Shown piece by piece: positions 19,588 through 31,671 of a stretch of DNA of 64,000 nt. The DNA lies in assembly GCF_040115645.1 (NCBI RefSeq), contig NC_089567.1:3054800-3118799 (forward strand), written 5' to 3'. The position numbers and the translations under genes were made by a program. The notes under the pieces were generated by a model. The model was not told the DNA's origin. It saw only the letters and a list, made by a program, of their open reading frames with translations, and did no database searches. The stretch is from Euwallacea fornicatus. Taxonomy: Eukaryota; Arthropoda; Insecta; Coleoptera; Curculionidae. Numbering within the stretch: the stretch's first letter is position 1; each line of letters opens with the position of its first letter.

Positions 19588-20890
19588 TACAGGGTGTCTC
19601 TAAAAGGTCTGTACAAAATTCTACCACAGATTTCTGAGGTCAAAACATGACGATTTAACTCAATTTACCTTAGTCCAAAAGTGGACGGTTTTCAAAATAC
19701 AGGTCGTCAAAGTGAAAACAAAAAAAAGCAAAAAAATTAATTTCTTGGTCGGTAATGTCGTATCGGGCGGTTTTTGGGGATAAGAAATCAGAATCCGTTT
19801 ACATTTTCGATGCACAATGTAGAGGGCGTTGTCTGCGCTCGATGTATCCTCTTTAAAAGGACATAACTTTTTCATCACCTAGTATAAAATTTATTTATGA
19901 CTAATCTTGTGTTTTCCTACATTTTTTAAGGAAAAAACGTCTCTTGTTAAAAATCTCTACGAGGCTTCCTACTTGAGATATTTGAAGCTTAAAGTTCGCT
20001 GCATGTCTTGAACAATAATTTTCATGTACTACATATCTATTCTTACAGTTGGATCGAAAAAATTAAAACTTTAAAATAGGTTACAAATTACTTGAAAACA
20101 TAGATACATTTTCTTAAATGACAACCCTAGTTTTTCATTCAAAATATTAAAGAGCAAATTTTTTAAATACACAATTTACAAAAAAAAAAAACGAATTATC
20201 AAATACGATGGTCAAACTGTGCTTCATTTGGTACCTGACAATAAGCAAGACGGTAAATATATTCCTTTTGAACAATGTCGATGATATGTAGATTTATGTC
20301 ATATTTCTTTTCGAATCTTTTTAAATTGTCTAAACTTAAGAGTTTTGGTGGAATACACTTTGCTTTTTAAATATCCCCACAAAAAATAGTTGAGAGGCGT
20401 CAGTTCAGGTAAACAAGCCGGCCACTCTATTTCTCCTCTTTGTAATATCCAATGATTTAAAAAACAACCACTTCAATATGCTCGTACATGTGCTGTATAA
20501 GAGAGAGGCGTTCCATATTGTAGAAATTATTAAGTAAATTTTTATTTGGCAGATCGAGTTCTTCTGGATCGAAATGTCAAGTAACTAAGATTGGGGCTAA
20601 ATCTTCTTAAAGAAAACTTAAATATGGTTCTCCAATTAAAACACCGTTGAAAAAATAACGACTCAGGATTCTATCGCGTATTATGGCACACCGAACACTC
20701 ACTTTTGGAGGGTGTTGGCTATGAAAAGCCATTGCTTTATTGCCCAATAACGACAGTTTTACTGGTTGACTTGGCCATTTAAAGTATTGTATCGCTTCTT
20801 CAGAAAAAACTATTCTCTTTATAAAGGTTTCATCATTGTTGCATTTGTTTGCAAAACTGATCTTCATAATCGAAACAATCGTTAGAAAGC
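19588..20890 (-). mobile_element. Decayed CAGGGTG-type DDxD element
   Basis: The left end TACAGGGTGTCTCTAAAAGG, then CTACCACAGATTTCTGAGGTC and TTAGTCCAAAAGT, matches the end of the element at 43250 throughout. I cannot find an inverted right end, so the right boundary is approximate and set by the last transposase remnant. Confidence 0.7.
20250..20870 (-). pseudogene. Remnant DDxD transposase
   Basis: On the minus strand the 20867-20607 frame shows KRIVFSEEA in place of the first catalytic FTDE motif and GEPYLSFL at its end. Further on, 20460-20345 gives NHWILQRGEIEWPACLPELTP followed by LNYFLWGYLKSKVYS, the third catalytic region with SPDLTP changed. Stops and shifts separate the pieces. 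Same family as the transposase end at 43716-44066. Confidence 0.65.
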
Positions 20891-22157
20891 TAATGAATTA
20901 ATTGCCCTTTATACCAATGGTACTTTTTCGTTTTTAGTGTTTTGCGTACAGTGAAAGCGCCCCAATTAAACAGAAATGAAACATAGTTGAATGTGGAATA
21001 TTGATCTTCTTGCCATTAAATTTTTTTTCGTCTTCGGATATCGATCAGTTTAAGGTATATCTAGGACATGCCAATCTCTCTAAATTTTTTTTTCGACTTT
21101 TGCAATTGTGCTTTGGTTAATTGGCTGCTAATCAGGATAAATTGTATTAAATAATTTTGCTTCTTCTGTTTGCGTACGCACCTTCTTTCTAAATCCGATC
21201 ATATAGCGGATTTAAATTTTTTAGCTTTCGTCTAGCTTGTCCATTTTTAAACAACTTTAAGTGGTAAGTACCACACAAATAAATATGTACACATCATGTA
21301 AAATAATTTTGACTTAACCACAACCATTCTATTGTCGTGAATACTTGTTTTTTGTTTGGTCTTTTTTTATCTGTTGAGTTATGAGGATTAAAGAAAACAC
21401 ACTAATTCTTAATGATTTTCTATTTTCTGATATGCGCGGTCCGATAGAGTTTAAGAGTGTCTTATTATATCAGGACGTAGAAAAAGAATGAATAGAATAA
21501 TTAAGCATCGCTCTAAAAACACATACGTCGAACCTGTGTGTTTACATATCATCCCAAAAAGTCTAGACCAAACACATCTATCGAATAGTTTATGTGTCTG
21601 ATGGAAGTCATACCTTCATTAATTTTGCCTTATGAAAGAAAGCATTATCCAACATTATCTATTGCAGTATTAATAATAACAAAGATTGATTCGAGCATTT
21701 CAATGCTATTATTCTCAAAAAATCTTTTATGTAACTCCCTGATTTTTTTGCAATTTTTACTTAAAAAAATATACTCTTTACTATTTTCAATAAAAAACGG
21801 AGTATGTCATTTAAAAAAATGACCAATGACGTCATATCTCGGAAAGTATAGAATTACAATGTGCATACATTGTATAGAAATTGCAACAGTTTTAATTGCT
21901 TATGCTTGCTATGTAGTTGTAGAGTATAAATAAGTAGGATGTGAGGAGGATTATGATTATTATTATTATTATTATTATTATTTATATTATTATTATTATT
22001 ATTATTAACTGATGCTTTGCTCTGTATCAATGTATGTTTTATCAAGAATTATATTCCAGTTTTTAAAAAAATGAGTTTGTTGAACGATATGCAGGGGTTC
22101 CTTCCTTGGAGGTTGGAGATACCACCCGCGAATTATTGTACGAGAGCGCTTTCACGT
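20891..22157. other. Non-coding stretch with an ATT microsatellite
   Basis: No recognisable gene. At about 21954-22006 there is an imperfect (ATT)n run, which explains an Asn-rich open frame on the minus strand. The frame at 21592-21822 has no coding character. Confidence 0.6.
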
Positions 22158-22158
22158 G

Positions 22159-22196
22159 AGTACTACTTGTAGTACTTGTCGGTTCAAAGTACCGAC
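22159..22196. repeat. Two adjacent perfect hairpins
   Basis: AGTACTAC-TT-GTAGTACT (22159-22176) is a perfect 8-bp stem. One base later GTCGGT-TCAAAGT-ACCGAC (22178-22196) forms a 6-bp stem. Function unknown. Confidence 0.5.
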
Positions 22197-22496
22197 GTTG
22201 CACGTCTAGTTACGAGAGTCCAGGACGGACTAGATACCTGCTTAGCAAGGTAAAAACGTGGGATCTCCCGACAGTCTTGGAATTAGGACAACCCGTCAAA
22301 TTATTGCACTATTTATTAACTGATTCGTAAATAGTTATTACTAAACTTAATTGAAGCAAACACGAGATTGATTGATTGCGAGGCCGAGTATTAGTACGAG
22401 TTGTGATTTTGTGGGGTATTCGAGGTGTTGAACCGTCAGCGACACTGGTCAGAGTAGTGACTATGACAACGAGAAGAAATGAATGATAAATCCCTT

Positions 22497-23440
22497 TTTG
22501 TTTTTTTTTGGGGGACGCGACCCCGGTGATAAAAAATCTTGCCGGAAGACAATACTGGTGCCCGTGCAACCAGCCTGTGTGGGGTTTCACCCACTAAAAA
22601 ACCCAGTGTTGCAAAGGATCTCGAGTTTTGGTGCTCGATTTCCTTGATCGCGCTTTTGTTGTTCTTCTGGGAGCTAGTAGAGTTGAGCGGAATTATCGCC
22701 TTTCATTCTGCTGTCGCTCTAGGCTTTTCCTGCCTGTCCAAGGAGGCGTTTGGTACCTCTCGTTCCTTTTGACTGAGTTACCCCGCCGACATGGGGTTCT
22801 TCTGCCCTCTTCTGTCCATCGGACGCTTCTTTCTTCGTCGGCTTTGATTCTTGCGTTTCTTCTGTTTGCAAACGATGGGTCAGAAAATCCAGGAAGGCTG
22901 CCCTGGTTTTCGTTTTCCCACCATTTCCGTGGAAGCCTTGCGGCTGTTGTTTCTTCTAGCCTGCATTTGCTTGCTTTGTCATGTGTAGATCTGTTCCTTA
23001 TTGTCATCCGTTATCTAGTAACTGGTTTCTTGGTCTCTTATGCGGAACGGCTCTCTCCAGAGTGTAATCTGTTGCTTTCCGGATTAGGTCGTTTTGGTGT
23101 TGCTCCGTTGCTTGGAATGTCTTGATTGCACGTTCTTTTATGACGTCCGTCATGGTCTTGTACTTTAGATCTCTTTTTATCGCCCCGTTGCTAACGTACC
23201 AAGGCGTGTTTATCGCCGTTCTCAGAGCAATGTTTTCCACTGCCTGGAGAGTCTGTAAGTGAGACTTCGCTGCATAACCCCATGCGGTTGATGCATACGT
23301 TAGCTGAGGTTGAATCACAGTTTTGATTAGTGTGATTTTGTTCTTCACTGGCAATTTCGACCTTCTGTTTATTATCGGATACAGTAATGATAAATCCAAT
23401 CCTCTCCCAGCCCTTAAGTACTGAGAGATGATGGCCAACC
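22497..23440 (-). mobile_element. 5'-truncated LINE fragment
   Basis: The end of a LINE ORF2 (23438-23004) is followed on the minus strand by a GC-richer 3' part that contains TTTTTAGTGGGTG (22588-22600) and ends in an A-rich tail (plus-strand T run at 22497-22510). Long plus-strand frames at 22628-23125 are antisense to this and are not genes. Confidence 0.65.
23004..23438 (-). pseudogene. Jockey-type LINE ORF2 C-terminus
   Basis: 144 residues. A KLPVKNKITLIKTVIQPQL motif, then TYASTAWGYAAKSH, a LQAVENIALR motif and TPWYVSNGAIKRDL follow the order of the post-reverse-transcriptase region of jockey-clade ORF2 proteins (compare WSYGIQLWG, IIQRFQNKVLR and APWYFRNSDLHRDL in the intact LINE). 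No catalytic domain is left. The true 5' break is near 23440. Confidence 0.75.
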
Positions 23441-24290
23441 GACATAGGCGTACTATTACTCGGGATGACTTTCGCTTGAAGAAGGCCCGTTATGCCCAGA
23501 ACGACGGCCAATGATCAGGTTATCCCGTGATCGGAATATTGCTGTCGTTCGGAACGAAACGTAACGGTACCCCCAATTTCACCCACCGTCAAAGGTAACG
23601 ATGGGGAATTCCGACACCCAAGAACCACGTCCGATACACATTTATAACTGGACTATCTCGCAATATAATTTCTTTGGAAGAACACAAAGCCGAGGAATTT
23701 TGACGAATAAACCATTTGTGTTATCTATGACGGGTCGTGACATTTGGGAAGCAAGCAAATACAAGATGTGCAGGGGCGTAGCTTTGGGGCTTACATCAAC
23801 AACCAATGTATGAAGTTTTGGCCCCTCAAGTCTTAACAGAGTTTGTCCTGTAAAAAAGGGTTAGTTACTTTTAATTATTTTCCCTTTTTTTTTAGTATAA
23901 ACTAGTTGCTTCTTTTCTTAAAACTTGTATATATTTTATTGCTTATTAACAGAGTCGCACACGTACAACTTGATTGTGACGACACTAAAGAAAGAGAGGG
24001 ATCAATTGTCTTTCCAACCTTAAGTATAAAAAAAACCGGGCACTATCCATGGGCGTACCCTGACTAGAGAACAATAAAAACTGTTTAGCATAGCATAAAC
24101 GCAGTTATCGTGCAGGATTTCATTCCTTGTAAAAGGTTCTGACACCAGACGCAAACACTGCTCTTTTAAAGTCAAAAGGAATACCGCTGGGAAAATTTCT
24201 GCCGATAGGACACCTTATGCTTAATCTTCAAAAGCAGCATTATGATTCTATCCTGTATGATAATGCTAGTCATTGGCGTAACACAGGGAA
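23441..24290. other. No gene seen
   Basis: Unannotated spacer between a LINE fragment and a Tc1-like element. Short frames (23601-23813, 24217-24411) match nothing I recognise. Confidence 0.5.
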
Positions 24291-25859
24291 TACACTCCTG
24301 GTCAAATTTAAGTGTACAGCTGATTTCTTTACAAAAAGAAATAGAAAAATGAGACGGTTACTGCTGTGTAATATCTATATTAAGGACGGAAACAAAAATT
24401 TGATTCGTTAATTGTTTTATTTCTTTATTAACAAATCAGTCATACATTTTAATTACATAGAAAGTGATAGTTGTCCAAATTAAAGTGCACAGCAACAAAA
24501 TATGCATTTTTTTCAAATTAAAAAATATCCAATTTCATGAATTTTTAAAACAAATCAGTAATTAATTGAGTCTCCTTTAGATTCAATAACTGTCAACAAT
24601 CTACGGTTCATAGAACAACACAAAGTTTTCAAAAGGTTGGGTTTATTTATTTTAACTTTCTGCGCTGCTTTTAAAATTTCTTCCCATAGTTCCGATTCAG
24701 AGTTGTATGCTCCTTTTTTGTACACTTCCCCAGAGAGTGCTTGCCAATAATTTTCTATTGGGTTCAAGTCTGGAGAGCGCGCCGGCCCAATCAAAAACCT
24801 TCAATCCCATTTGTGATAACCCTTCTTTTGTGTCTCTGGAAGAGTGAACGTGTGCGTTGTCCTGTAAAAAGTAAAAATCTCCATCTGGAAACAATGATGC
24901 CATCCACGGATAAACTTTCTCCCGTAAAAGAGTTAAATAACCTTGGCTATTGATTCTTCCAGAGATTCTTTCCAGCAGAAAGTGTCCTGAAGCAGTTATT
25001 GCTCCCCAAATCATCTCCCCTCCACCTCTCATTTGGCGTTTTGGGCGATAAAACGATGTTGTTGATCTATCTTCCATGTAACTATACTCATTATTAGGAC
25101 CATCCTTTGAGAATTTTTTTTTATCGGTGAATACTGTCTTTGTCCAGATAAAGTCCCCTAAAGATAACCACTCTCGAGCTTTTGCCACTCGAAACTCACG
25201 GTGGGCTTTGGTGAGAGGAATTTTTTTGTGAATTTTTTTCCATTTAACACCCATTTGAGGAAGAGTTCTCCTTATGGTTCTTGCAGATGCGACCAATTGC
25301 AAGTTTTCTTTTAATTTCCGAGAAGTCACCAACTCACCTTCTCCTGCTAACGGGCGAATTTCTCTTTTAATACGCGTTTGGCTTCACATAATTAACTTTG
25401 ATTTGGGTCCTCTCTTCTTTTTCACTCGATTGTAATCCGTTTTATACATTTTTGCAACTGTAGAATGAGACAGATGAAATTTTTCAGCAACAGCACGATA
25501 ACTCATACCACGCTCAACATCTTTTTTAACTCTAGTGATTAAATCGAAAGAATACATTTTTAATTTGTTCTTTTCACATAAAAGGAAAGAACTAGACTGA
25601 TTTAAAAAATAATCTCATGTTTACATATAAAATATGCGATGTACACTTTAATTTGGCCAAGAATCTATTATTGTTTATTTATTAATCCAATTCTCATTTG
25701 AATTGTCAAAGGTTAACACACAAATAAGTGATGGGCATTATATATTTTTCTTAAAAGTGTGTAAACGAAGTATTAAACCGAAAAAACTTGAATAACATAT
25801 TAAAATGACTAAATTTTGCAAATATTTTAATTGTACACTAAAATTTGGCCAGGGGTGTA
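24291..25859 (-). mobile_element. Tc1-like transposon with IR/DR ends
   Basis: Ends TACACTCCTGGTCAAATTTA (24291) and its inverted partner ending CCAGGGGTGTA (25859) are flanked by TA. Inner copies of the repeat (TTGTCCAAATTAAAGTGCAC near 24472; inverse near 25640-25660) lie about 180-200 bp inward on each side, giving the two-repeat-per-end IR/DR layout. One minus-strand transposase gene is inside. Confidence 0.85.
24555..25557 (-). pseudogene. DD34E transposase with one stop and one frameshift
   Basis: From 25557: MYSFDLITRVKKDVERGMSY and a helix-turn-helix (VAEKFHLSHSTVAKMYK), a basic KKKRGPKSKL linker, then an in-frame TGA near 25387. After it the frame continues with IRRTLPQMGVKWKK and reaches VFTDKKKF (Asp present, usual Glu changed to Lys) and FLQDNAHVHSS. 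A surplus base near 24785, in a GGG run, shifts the end into the frame holding ARSPDLNPIENYWQ. Corrected spacing is 34 residues, hence DD34E. Few lesions: a fairly recent loss. Confidence 0.85.
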
Positions 25860-27224
25860 TATCACCCTGGCCTACCTCACGACAAATTAAAATAATAATG
25901 ATAATAATGGTAAATAAGTATTAAATCCAAAACATGTCCGTCTAACAAAGGTAAGTGACGCAGTCGGTAGTATTGTGCGATAGTGTTTCGGAAAACCGGA
26001 TATTACGGTCAAGAAAATTATTAACAGTTTCTACCCTCATTGGCACAATCTTCAAAAAGCATTCAAAATGGAAATGGGAATCATAGAAGAAAATTGAGCA
26101 GCTACTCTCTGATTAAGGGAAAAAACCGGCAAGTGCTATAAATTTTCCTTTTATTTCATTCAGTTCTCTATTTAAGGATTCAGTTAGCAATAATTAAGTA
26201 TTTAATTTTTAGTAAAAAAACATTATTCGGGAAGGTAATTGTTCATGACTGACAGCGATATTGGCGACTCAATCAATTAACTGTAATATCGACTTCTTCA
26301 CGTTTTAATTGAAAGAAATAGCATATCTTATAATAATAGTTTAAAAATTGTCTAAAATAGTGATTCAACGGGTACGAATGTTTTGCTACTTAAGTTAAAT
26401 TGGGATTTGTTTAAATCTCCGTTCGACTCGATTAAGCCATATAATGACGATAGCAACACTTTTAATAAATTTACCGATCGTCGTGGGACTAATTACGAGT
26501 ACCGAAATAAAAGATTGGGTGACGTTAAAAAATGGTCAAATTCAATGTTTTTCTGATAGAAGAGATTTTAGACAATTTAGTTCAAAAATTAATCAGAACT
26601 AAATATGCTAAAAACGAGTACTTTCTAAACTTCGGAAACAGAGTTCAATTCATTTTAAGTAACGTTATTCAGTGGATTGGTAACGATGACTCAATTATTA
26701 TGGCTCTAAGCCATACTAATTGAATGAGAAATGTAACGTTAGACCCCAAGTAAAAACGGCCTTAGAAATCTTTATTACTAAATGTTCGAAAACTTTGAAG
26801 AATAATATCCATCTTAAAAAACCTGGTAGTCTAGAGGACACAATGTTCCATGCTAATGAATTCCATAATTTCCAATTCCTTAATGGCGAATTAGATGATA
26901 AACCGTCAAAACAAAAGTTCTATTAAGAAAGGCCAAACCGAAACTGTAATTATCAAACTCAGCATTTTTCAAATTTTTATTCGATTGATAATAATCAGCT
27001 AAATTTTTCTCGATCTTCAGAATCATTTAGCTCAAGTTTCAACCAAGCGTTTAATCGTAATAAAAATCAACATAATTTTTTTCTGAGAAAACCGATGAAT
27101 TTGACCTCTGGACGGTATCCCATGAATAAAGAGACTTCTGGAAACCTAAAACCTGTAGCTTTATTTAAACCTCGTCAAAAGAGATCAGATCAATTTTTTT
27201 TTGTGCCCGAAGAGGTGGAAATCT
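25860..27224 (+). pseudogene. Possible Gypsy-type gag remnant
   Basis: Between about 26400 and 27210 broken plus-strand frames read EIFITKCSKTLKNNIHLKKP, then PGSLEDTMFHANEFHNF, followed by an Asn/Gln/Ser-rich stretch. This resembles the end of a Ty3/Gypsy gag domain (a LKNPKTLEEAxxxAxEFEN pattern). I see no zinc knuckle, protease or LTR. The first 500 bp (25860-26400) hold nothing I recognise. Tentative. Confidence 0.35.
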
Positions 27225-27758
27225 TCAAGACATCCGGCCTAATATAGCCGGATAGAGTGGGATTTGAGCTTGTGCCTGCCTACCCACTAAAACCATCCCC
27301 TCTCTTCTTATGGCCCCGTTATCGCCAGATCGGCATTCCTTCGGGGAGCCCAGTCACAATATCCGCACTCTACAATTCCTCTCTCGTTCTTATACGCTGC
27401 CTCTCAGTCTTCCTACACATAATGCTATTTACCATTCGCTCTAATACCTTCCACTTCCTCTCGCTCTTTATCAGTTCGCTGCCAATCGTCCTCCTGTCCA
27501 GGTTGAGTCCAGCCCTCCAAGCTTCGGCACGTTCAGCCTCTCACTCCGAACATCCACAGAGTGTGTCCTCTGAGGAATCCGCCACTCCTGGCATTACGCA
27601 AAACCAACGTCCGTCACTTTCCTTATCTCCTATTCTGTACATGTATTTCCCAAATACTTCGTGAACATTGAATACCTGAGTTAATATTTTCCCAGTCCTC
27701 GTCCATTCACCTTCGACCCACTGTCTTATGCTCTTGACCAGAGCCTTCATTCACCCAT
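27225..27758 (-). pseudogene. R1-like LINE 3' end
   Basis: The minus-strand frame 27750-27541 contains LTQVFNVHEVFGKYMYRIG and a degraded Cys-His cluster, matching LSQVFTGHGVFGKYLRRIG of the LINE at 14785-15363. It is followed by TTTTAGTGGGTA in the 3' part (27281-27292). The 5' side is cut by the BEL LTR that starts at 27759. Confidence 0.7.
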
Positions 27759-28406
27759 TGTTAAGGCGTTCCTTGATAAATGAAACACGCCAAAGACACT
27801 TTGTTTTATGTAAAATGGACTGTTTTTAACTATGCACTTATGTATATCAAAATAATGAAAGAATCTTGGTTTAAGTAAGGAAGAGGGAGAATGCTTAATT
27901 GGGCGGGTTCCACAATATGATTCGGATCACATCCCGACACCGACGCAGCTTTCACACCCAAAGGAAAAGGGAAGAAAAGAGAAGAGCGAAAATTGGTCCG
28001 ATTATCCCCTAAGTACTAACCCCGAAGAATGCCAACCAGGGGCGCACCACCACCAAGAACCATTATAAGCTATGGCTACACCGAATCCCATAACTCGTGG
28101 CCGTCTGGGGAATATCTATGCTAATCGCTTTTCTGGGAATATTGCGGGTCCAACAAATTGACCATCAAAGCAATAGTCCCGATAGAAAAAGCTTCCTTTG
28201 ACTAGTAGCACATTCCCCAGCCAAAGCGTACCCTTAGCTTTGGCCTGATGGGCCACGTGGCCTGGCACCCAGATGGTATTCTCCGAATAAGTACCGCAGT
28301 ACATGGGTGTAACTTAAGGGAATAAATGCCAATACATAATAAATCTAACATTAACAACAATAAAAAATAAAAAGAAACAAAAGCCAATAACGTAGAGTCT
28401 CTAACA
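27759..28406 (-). repeat. 3' LTR of the BEL element
   Basis: 648 bp; in element orientation it starts TGTTAGAGACTC and ends CCTTAACA. It matches the solo LTR at 5665-6315 along its length in opposite orientation. The outer flank is CCCAT; no matching copy can be sought at the other end because the 5' LTR is lost. Confidence 0.85.
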
Positions 28407-28489
28407 TGCTCCCGGCCTTGAAGCGCTTGCAGCTTCTTCAATGACAATGTTCGTCGGCAGGGGACATATCTTGCTGAAAGAGCGCTTCA

Positions 28490-29960
28490 CCTAACCACTG
28501 GAAGTCCTAAGAGTAGCCACACGATTCACTCCATCCTGGCCAGGGTGTACTGCTACTACTCGTCCCATGCGCCATTTAGAGGGAGGAAGGTTGTCATCCT
28601 TGACAAGTACAAGTACCCCTTCCTAGACGTCCTGCTGACGTGCCTTCCATTTGACCCTCTTCTGAAGTTCGCTGATGTATTCCTTGCTCCAACGCTTCCA
28701 AAAGTGCTGTTTGATTTGTTGGATCCTTTGGAATACCGACAGCTGATTTGCAGGAACATGTTGCAGGTCTGGGTCAGGCAGCTCCATGAGACTTCTTCCA
28801 ATCAGGAAGTAAGCGGGTGATAAGGGAGTTAAGTCATTGGGATCTTGTGACAAGGGAGATAGAGGACGGGAATTAAGTATTGATTCAATTTGTGCTAGTA
28901 ACGTAATGAGCTGTTCGAAGGTCAAGTTGGCATTTCCCGCTACTTGTTTTAGGTGGTGCTTTACTGACTTGACACTCGCCTCCCAAAGACCTCCAAAATG
29001 AGGCGATTGGGGGGGTATAAAGTGCCATTGCATCCCCTCCTGGGCATATGAATTGGCCAGTTTACAAGATTCCTTAATCAAAAAATGGCCGAGTTCTGCC
29101 AACTCTCGATTGGCGCCGATGAAATTCGTGCCGTTATCCGAGTAAACGTGGTTGGGTCCACCACGCCGAGCAACGAACCGACGAAAAGCAAGCAGGAACG
29201 ACTCACTGCTAAGATTGGACACCAATTCCAAATGTAAAGCCTTCGTCGCAAAGCATATGAATACGCTTACATAGCACTTGGACAACCTTGAGCTGCGACC
29301 CTTTTTGTCCCGTATATTGAGAGGACCCATGTAGTCCACTCCCACGATTGAAAATACGCTCCCACTAGTTAAGCGACATGGCGGGAGGTCATCCATAATA
29401 GGCGCTAAATACTCAGGGTTGAATCGTGAACAGGTAACGCAGCTCCTTACAACGGCCCTAATCAAATTACGCGGCGCGACAACCCAGTGTTTTTCCCTTA
29501 GGGATGCGAGCAATAGCTGAGGGCTGGGATGCATCAATCTTTTATGCTCATGCTCGCACAACATTCGCGTCAAACGATGTTTTGGAGACAAAAGCATGGG
29601 ATGTTTCTTATCAAATTGATAAGGCGAGTTTCGCAACCTTCCCCCTACCCTCATTATGCCCTCACCATCTAGAATGGGACTCAAATTTAATAACTTATCC
29701 TTAGGGTGCAAGGCAACCCCCCTGCTGAGGCAATCGAGCTCGACTGGAAAATTACTTCTTTGCGCAGTCTTGACCAACATTTTAATTGCCTCATTTATTT
29801 TCGACCTAGATAATGGAATGCTGACGATGACCCCTTTCGATAACCTTGATCGACAATTACCAACGAAGCGAAGGACGTATGCTACGATGCGACTCAATCG
29901 ATTGAAGTCAGAGTAGCGCTCGAAAAAGTAGTCCCCTATGGCGACAAAACAACAACTCAC
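28490..29960 (-). pseudogene. BEL integrase and C-terminal DUF5641 region
   Basis: 445 open codons (29960-28623). A zinc-binding HHCC-like part (HEHKRLMHP, then CVTCSRF) is followed by the integrase core with D in GVDYMGP, D in YSDNGTNF and E in GGLWEASVK, the DD35E set. The end (LLAQIESILNSRPL, then a TPAHFLIG-like SPAYFLIGRS) leads into the DUF5641 domain. A TAG at 28623 stops the frame. The sequence continues in frame with a VKDDNLPPSKWRMGRV motif to another TAG near 28490. Catalytic residues are intact. Confidence 0.9.
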
Positions 29961-30072
29961 TTTGGACCGCGAACCTCGGGCACCTCCTTAGGTCTTTCAA
30001 GCGCACTAGGCCAATGACTTTCCCTGGATTGAAGAAAGGAAGGCCCATGCCACCAGACCAGACTCCATGAGT

Positions 30073-30729
30073 TCATTGGGAAAGACCCCCCCTCGATACC
30101 AAGTCGTCTAGATTTTCCCTAGTGGGGACGTGACGCCACTCACAATCCATTGTAAGCGATTGGATTTGTGATACCCGCGCGCTTACGAAGACCTTTAGGT
30201 TACTGGGAGACATTTTTAGCCAACTCAAGACGATGGTTGAGTCTGACCAGCACACCTGCCTAACAAATTGCAATCTAGCGGAAACCCTTACCTTGCTTAT
30301 AAGTTTGGCCATGATCAATGCACCGCATAGCTCTAAACGAGGAATAGTCAGGGATTTCAAAGGACTCACCCTGCTTTTGGCGCATAATAACCTCACGGTT
30401 ATATCGCCGTTTCTATCGATCGATCTGACGTAGACAGCTCTACCATAAGCTTCCTCACTAGCGTCAGAAAAACCGTGCAACTCATGGCACATAGCATCCA
30501 CGCATGCAATGTGACGATCAATGTGAGTTCCATTGAGGTTCGGCAACTCACTCCGGAATTTTGTCCAGGCTGTATGCAAATGGGCAGGGACTAACTCATC
30601 CCACGATAACCCTTCTTGCCAAAGCCTTTGAATTAGGATTTTCGCGATAATTACAGCCGGAGATAGAAGACCCAAGGGGTCGAAGACTTGCGCTATACCT
30701 GACAAGATGGTACGCTTTGTTACTTTCAC
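30073..30729 (-). pseudogene. BEL pol middle part (peptidase A17/RNase H-like region)
   Basis: 218 codons. TKRTILSGIAQVFDPLGLLS opens the segment annotated in databases as Peptidase_A17 in Pao elements. It is followed by HGFSDASEEAYGRAVY and CWSDSTIVLSWLK, the acidic positions of the RNase H fold. It is in frame with the reverse transcriptase segment upstream across a TGA at 30781-30783 and 17 further codons. Downstream a TGA and a frameshift near 30060 separate it from the integrase; WWHGPSFL just after the break belongs to the same protein. Confidence 0.85.
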
Positions 30730-30780
30730 GTTTGTGTCAAAAGCCTGAATTTTGTAAGATAAAACATCTGACGAACAATG

Positions 30781-31602
30781 TCAGGTTAAAGTCAAAATTT
30801 TAGCCCTGTCGTCCCCATGAAAGTCTAGCACTTGAAAATCCTCGTTTCCTTGACTCACCGCACGCGGTATAGCGGGTTTGTTGGAAAGCCATTTCCGCAA
30901 TTTGAACTCACCCCCTGCCAATGCGGCGGAAATTCTATTACACATTTTAATTCCTTCCTCAACCGAATCTATTAAATGAAGGAAGTCGTCAACATAGAAT
31001 GACGATTTTATTACCGAAGATACATCAAGCTCGCTCTCCTGTGCTACTTGATGTAGACACCTTACGGCTAAAAAGCTGGCACTAGCTTGTCCGTATGTGA
31101 CGGTGCTCAACTCAAATACCTCGATAGGATCTGAGGGCGATTCCCTCCAAAATATCCGTTGCAACGAACGTTGTGTAGGCTCCACAAATACTTGCCTATA
31201 CATCTTGGCGATATCCGCCGATACCACAAATCGGAACTCGCGAAAACGAATCAAAATGTCAAATAATTCCGATTGGATCACGGGACCGACCATTTGCAAA
31301 TCGTTCAGGGATTTTCCTGTTGAAGACGGCATACTACAATCAAATACGACCCTAAACTTAGTGGTGCAACTTTCTGCTTTAATTACAGGGTGATGAGGCA
31401 TATAGTAGGAGACACGATCATCCTCATCAAGCACCCTAGTTATGTGCCCAAGACTCGAATATTCACGCATGAATCTACTATATTCTTCCCTCAAAGCTGA
31501 ATTCCGGCTGAGCTTACGTTCTAGCGAAAGGAACCTTTGGAGAGCTTTCGTCTTTGAATTACCCAAGTCAGCGACGGGATGCTTAGAAGGGATGGCAACC
31601 AC
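30781..31602 (-). pseudogene. BEL reverse transcriptase segment
   Basis: 273 codons. FRVVFDCSMPSSTGKSLND, FVVSADIAKMYRQVFV and SSFYVDDFLHLID are the A and C motif regions of Pao/BEL reverse transcriptase, with the catalytic VDD intact. It is in frame with gag-protease but separated from it by TAG (31672) and TAA in the linker ECEEHF, so the original was one polyprotein. It ends at a TGA (30781). Its product would copy element RNA inside cytoplasmic particles. Confidence 0.9.
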
Positions 31603-31671
31603 GAAACGGCCGTCGACCGAACGCCTATGCGTTCTTTAGAAATGCTCCTCACATTCGAGCTCCTCAGCCGA

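Noticed and set aside
21854..22045. Asn-rich 63-codon frame
   Set aside because: Product of the ATT microsatellite.
22628..23125. 165-codon plus-strand frame
   Set aside because: Antisense to a LINE ORF2 fragment and its 3' part. No motif.
28202..28447. Minus-strand frame in the BEL LTR
   Set aside because: Lies across the LTR and polypurine tract; no protein similarity.
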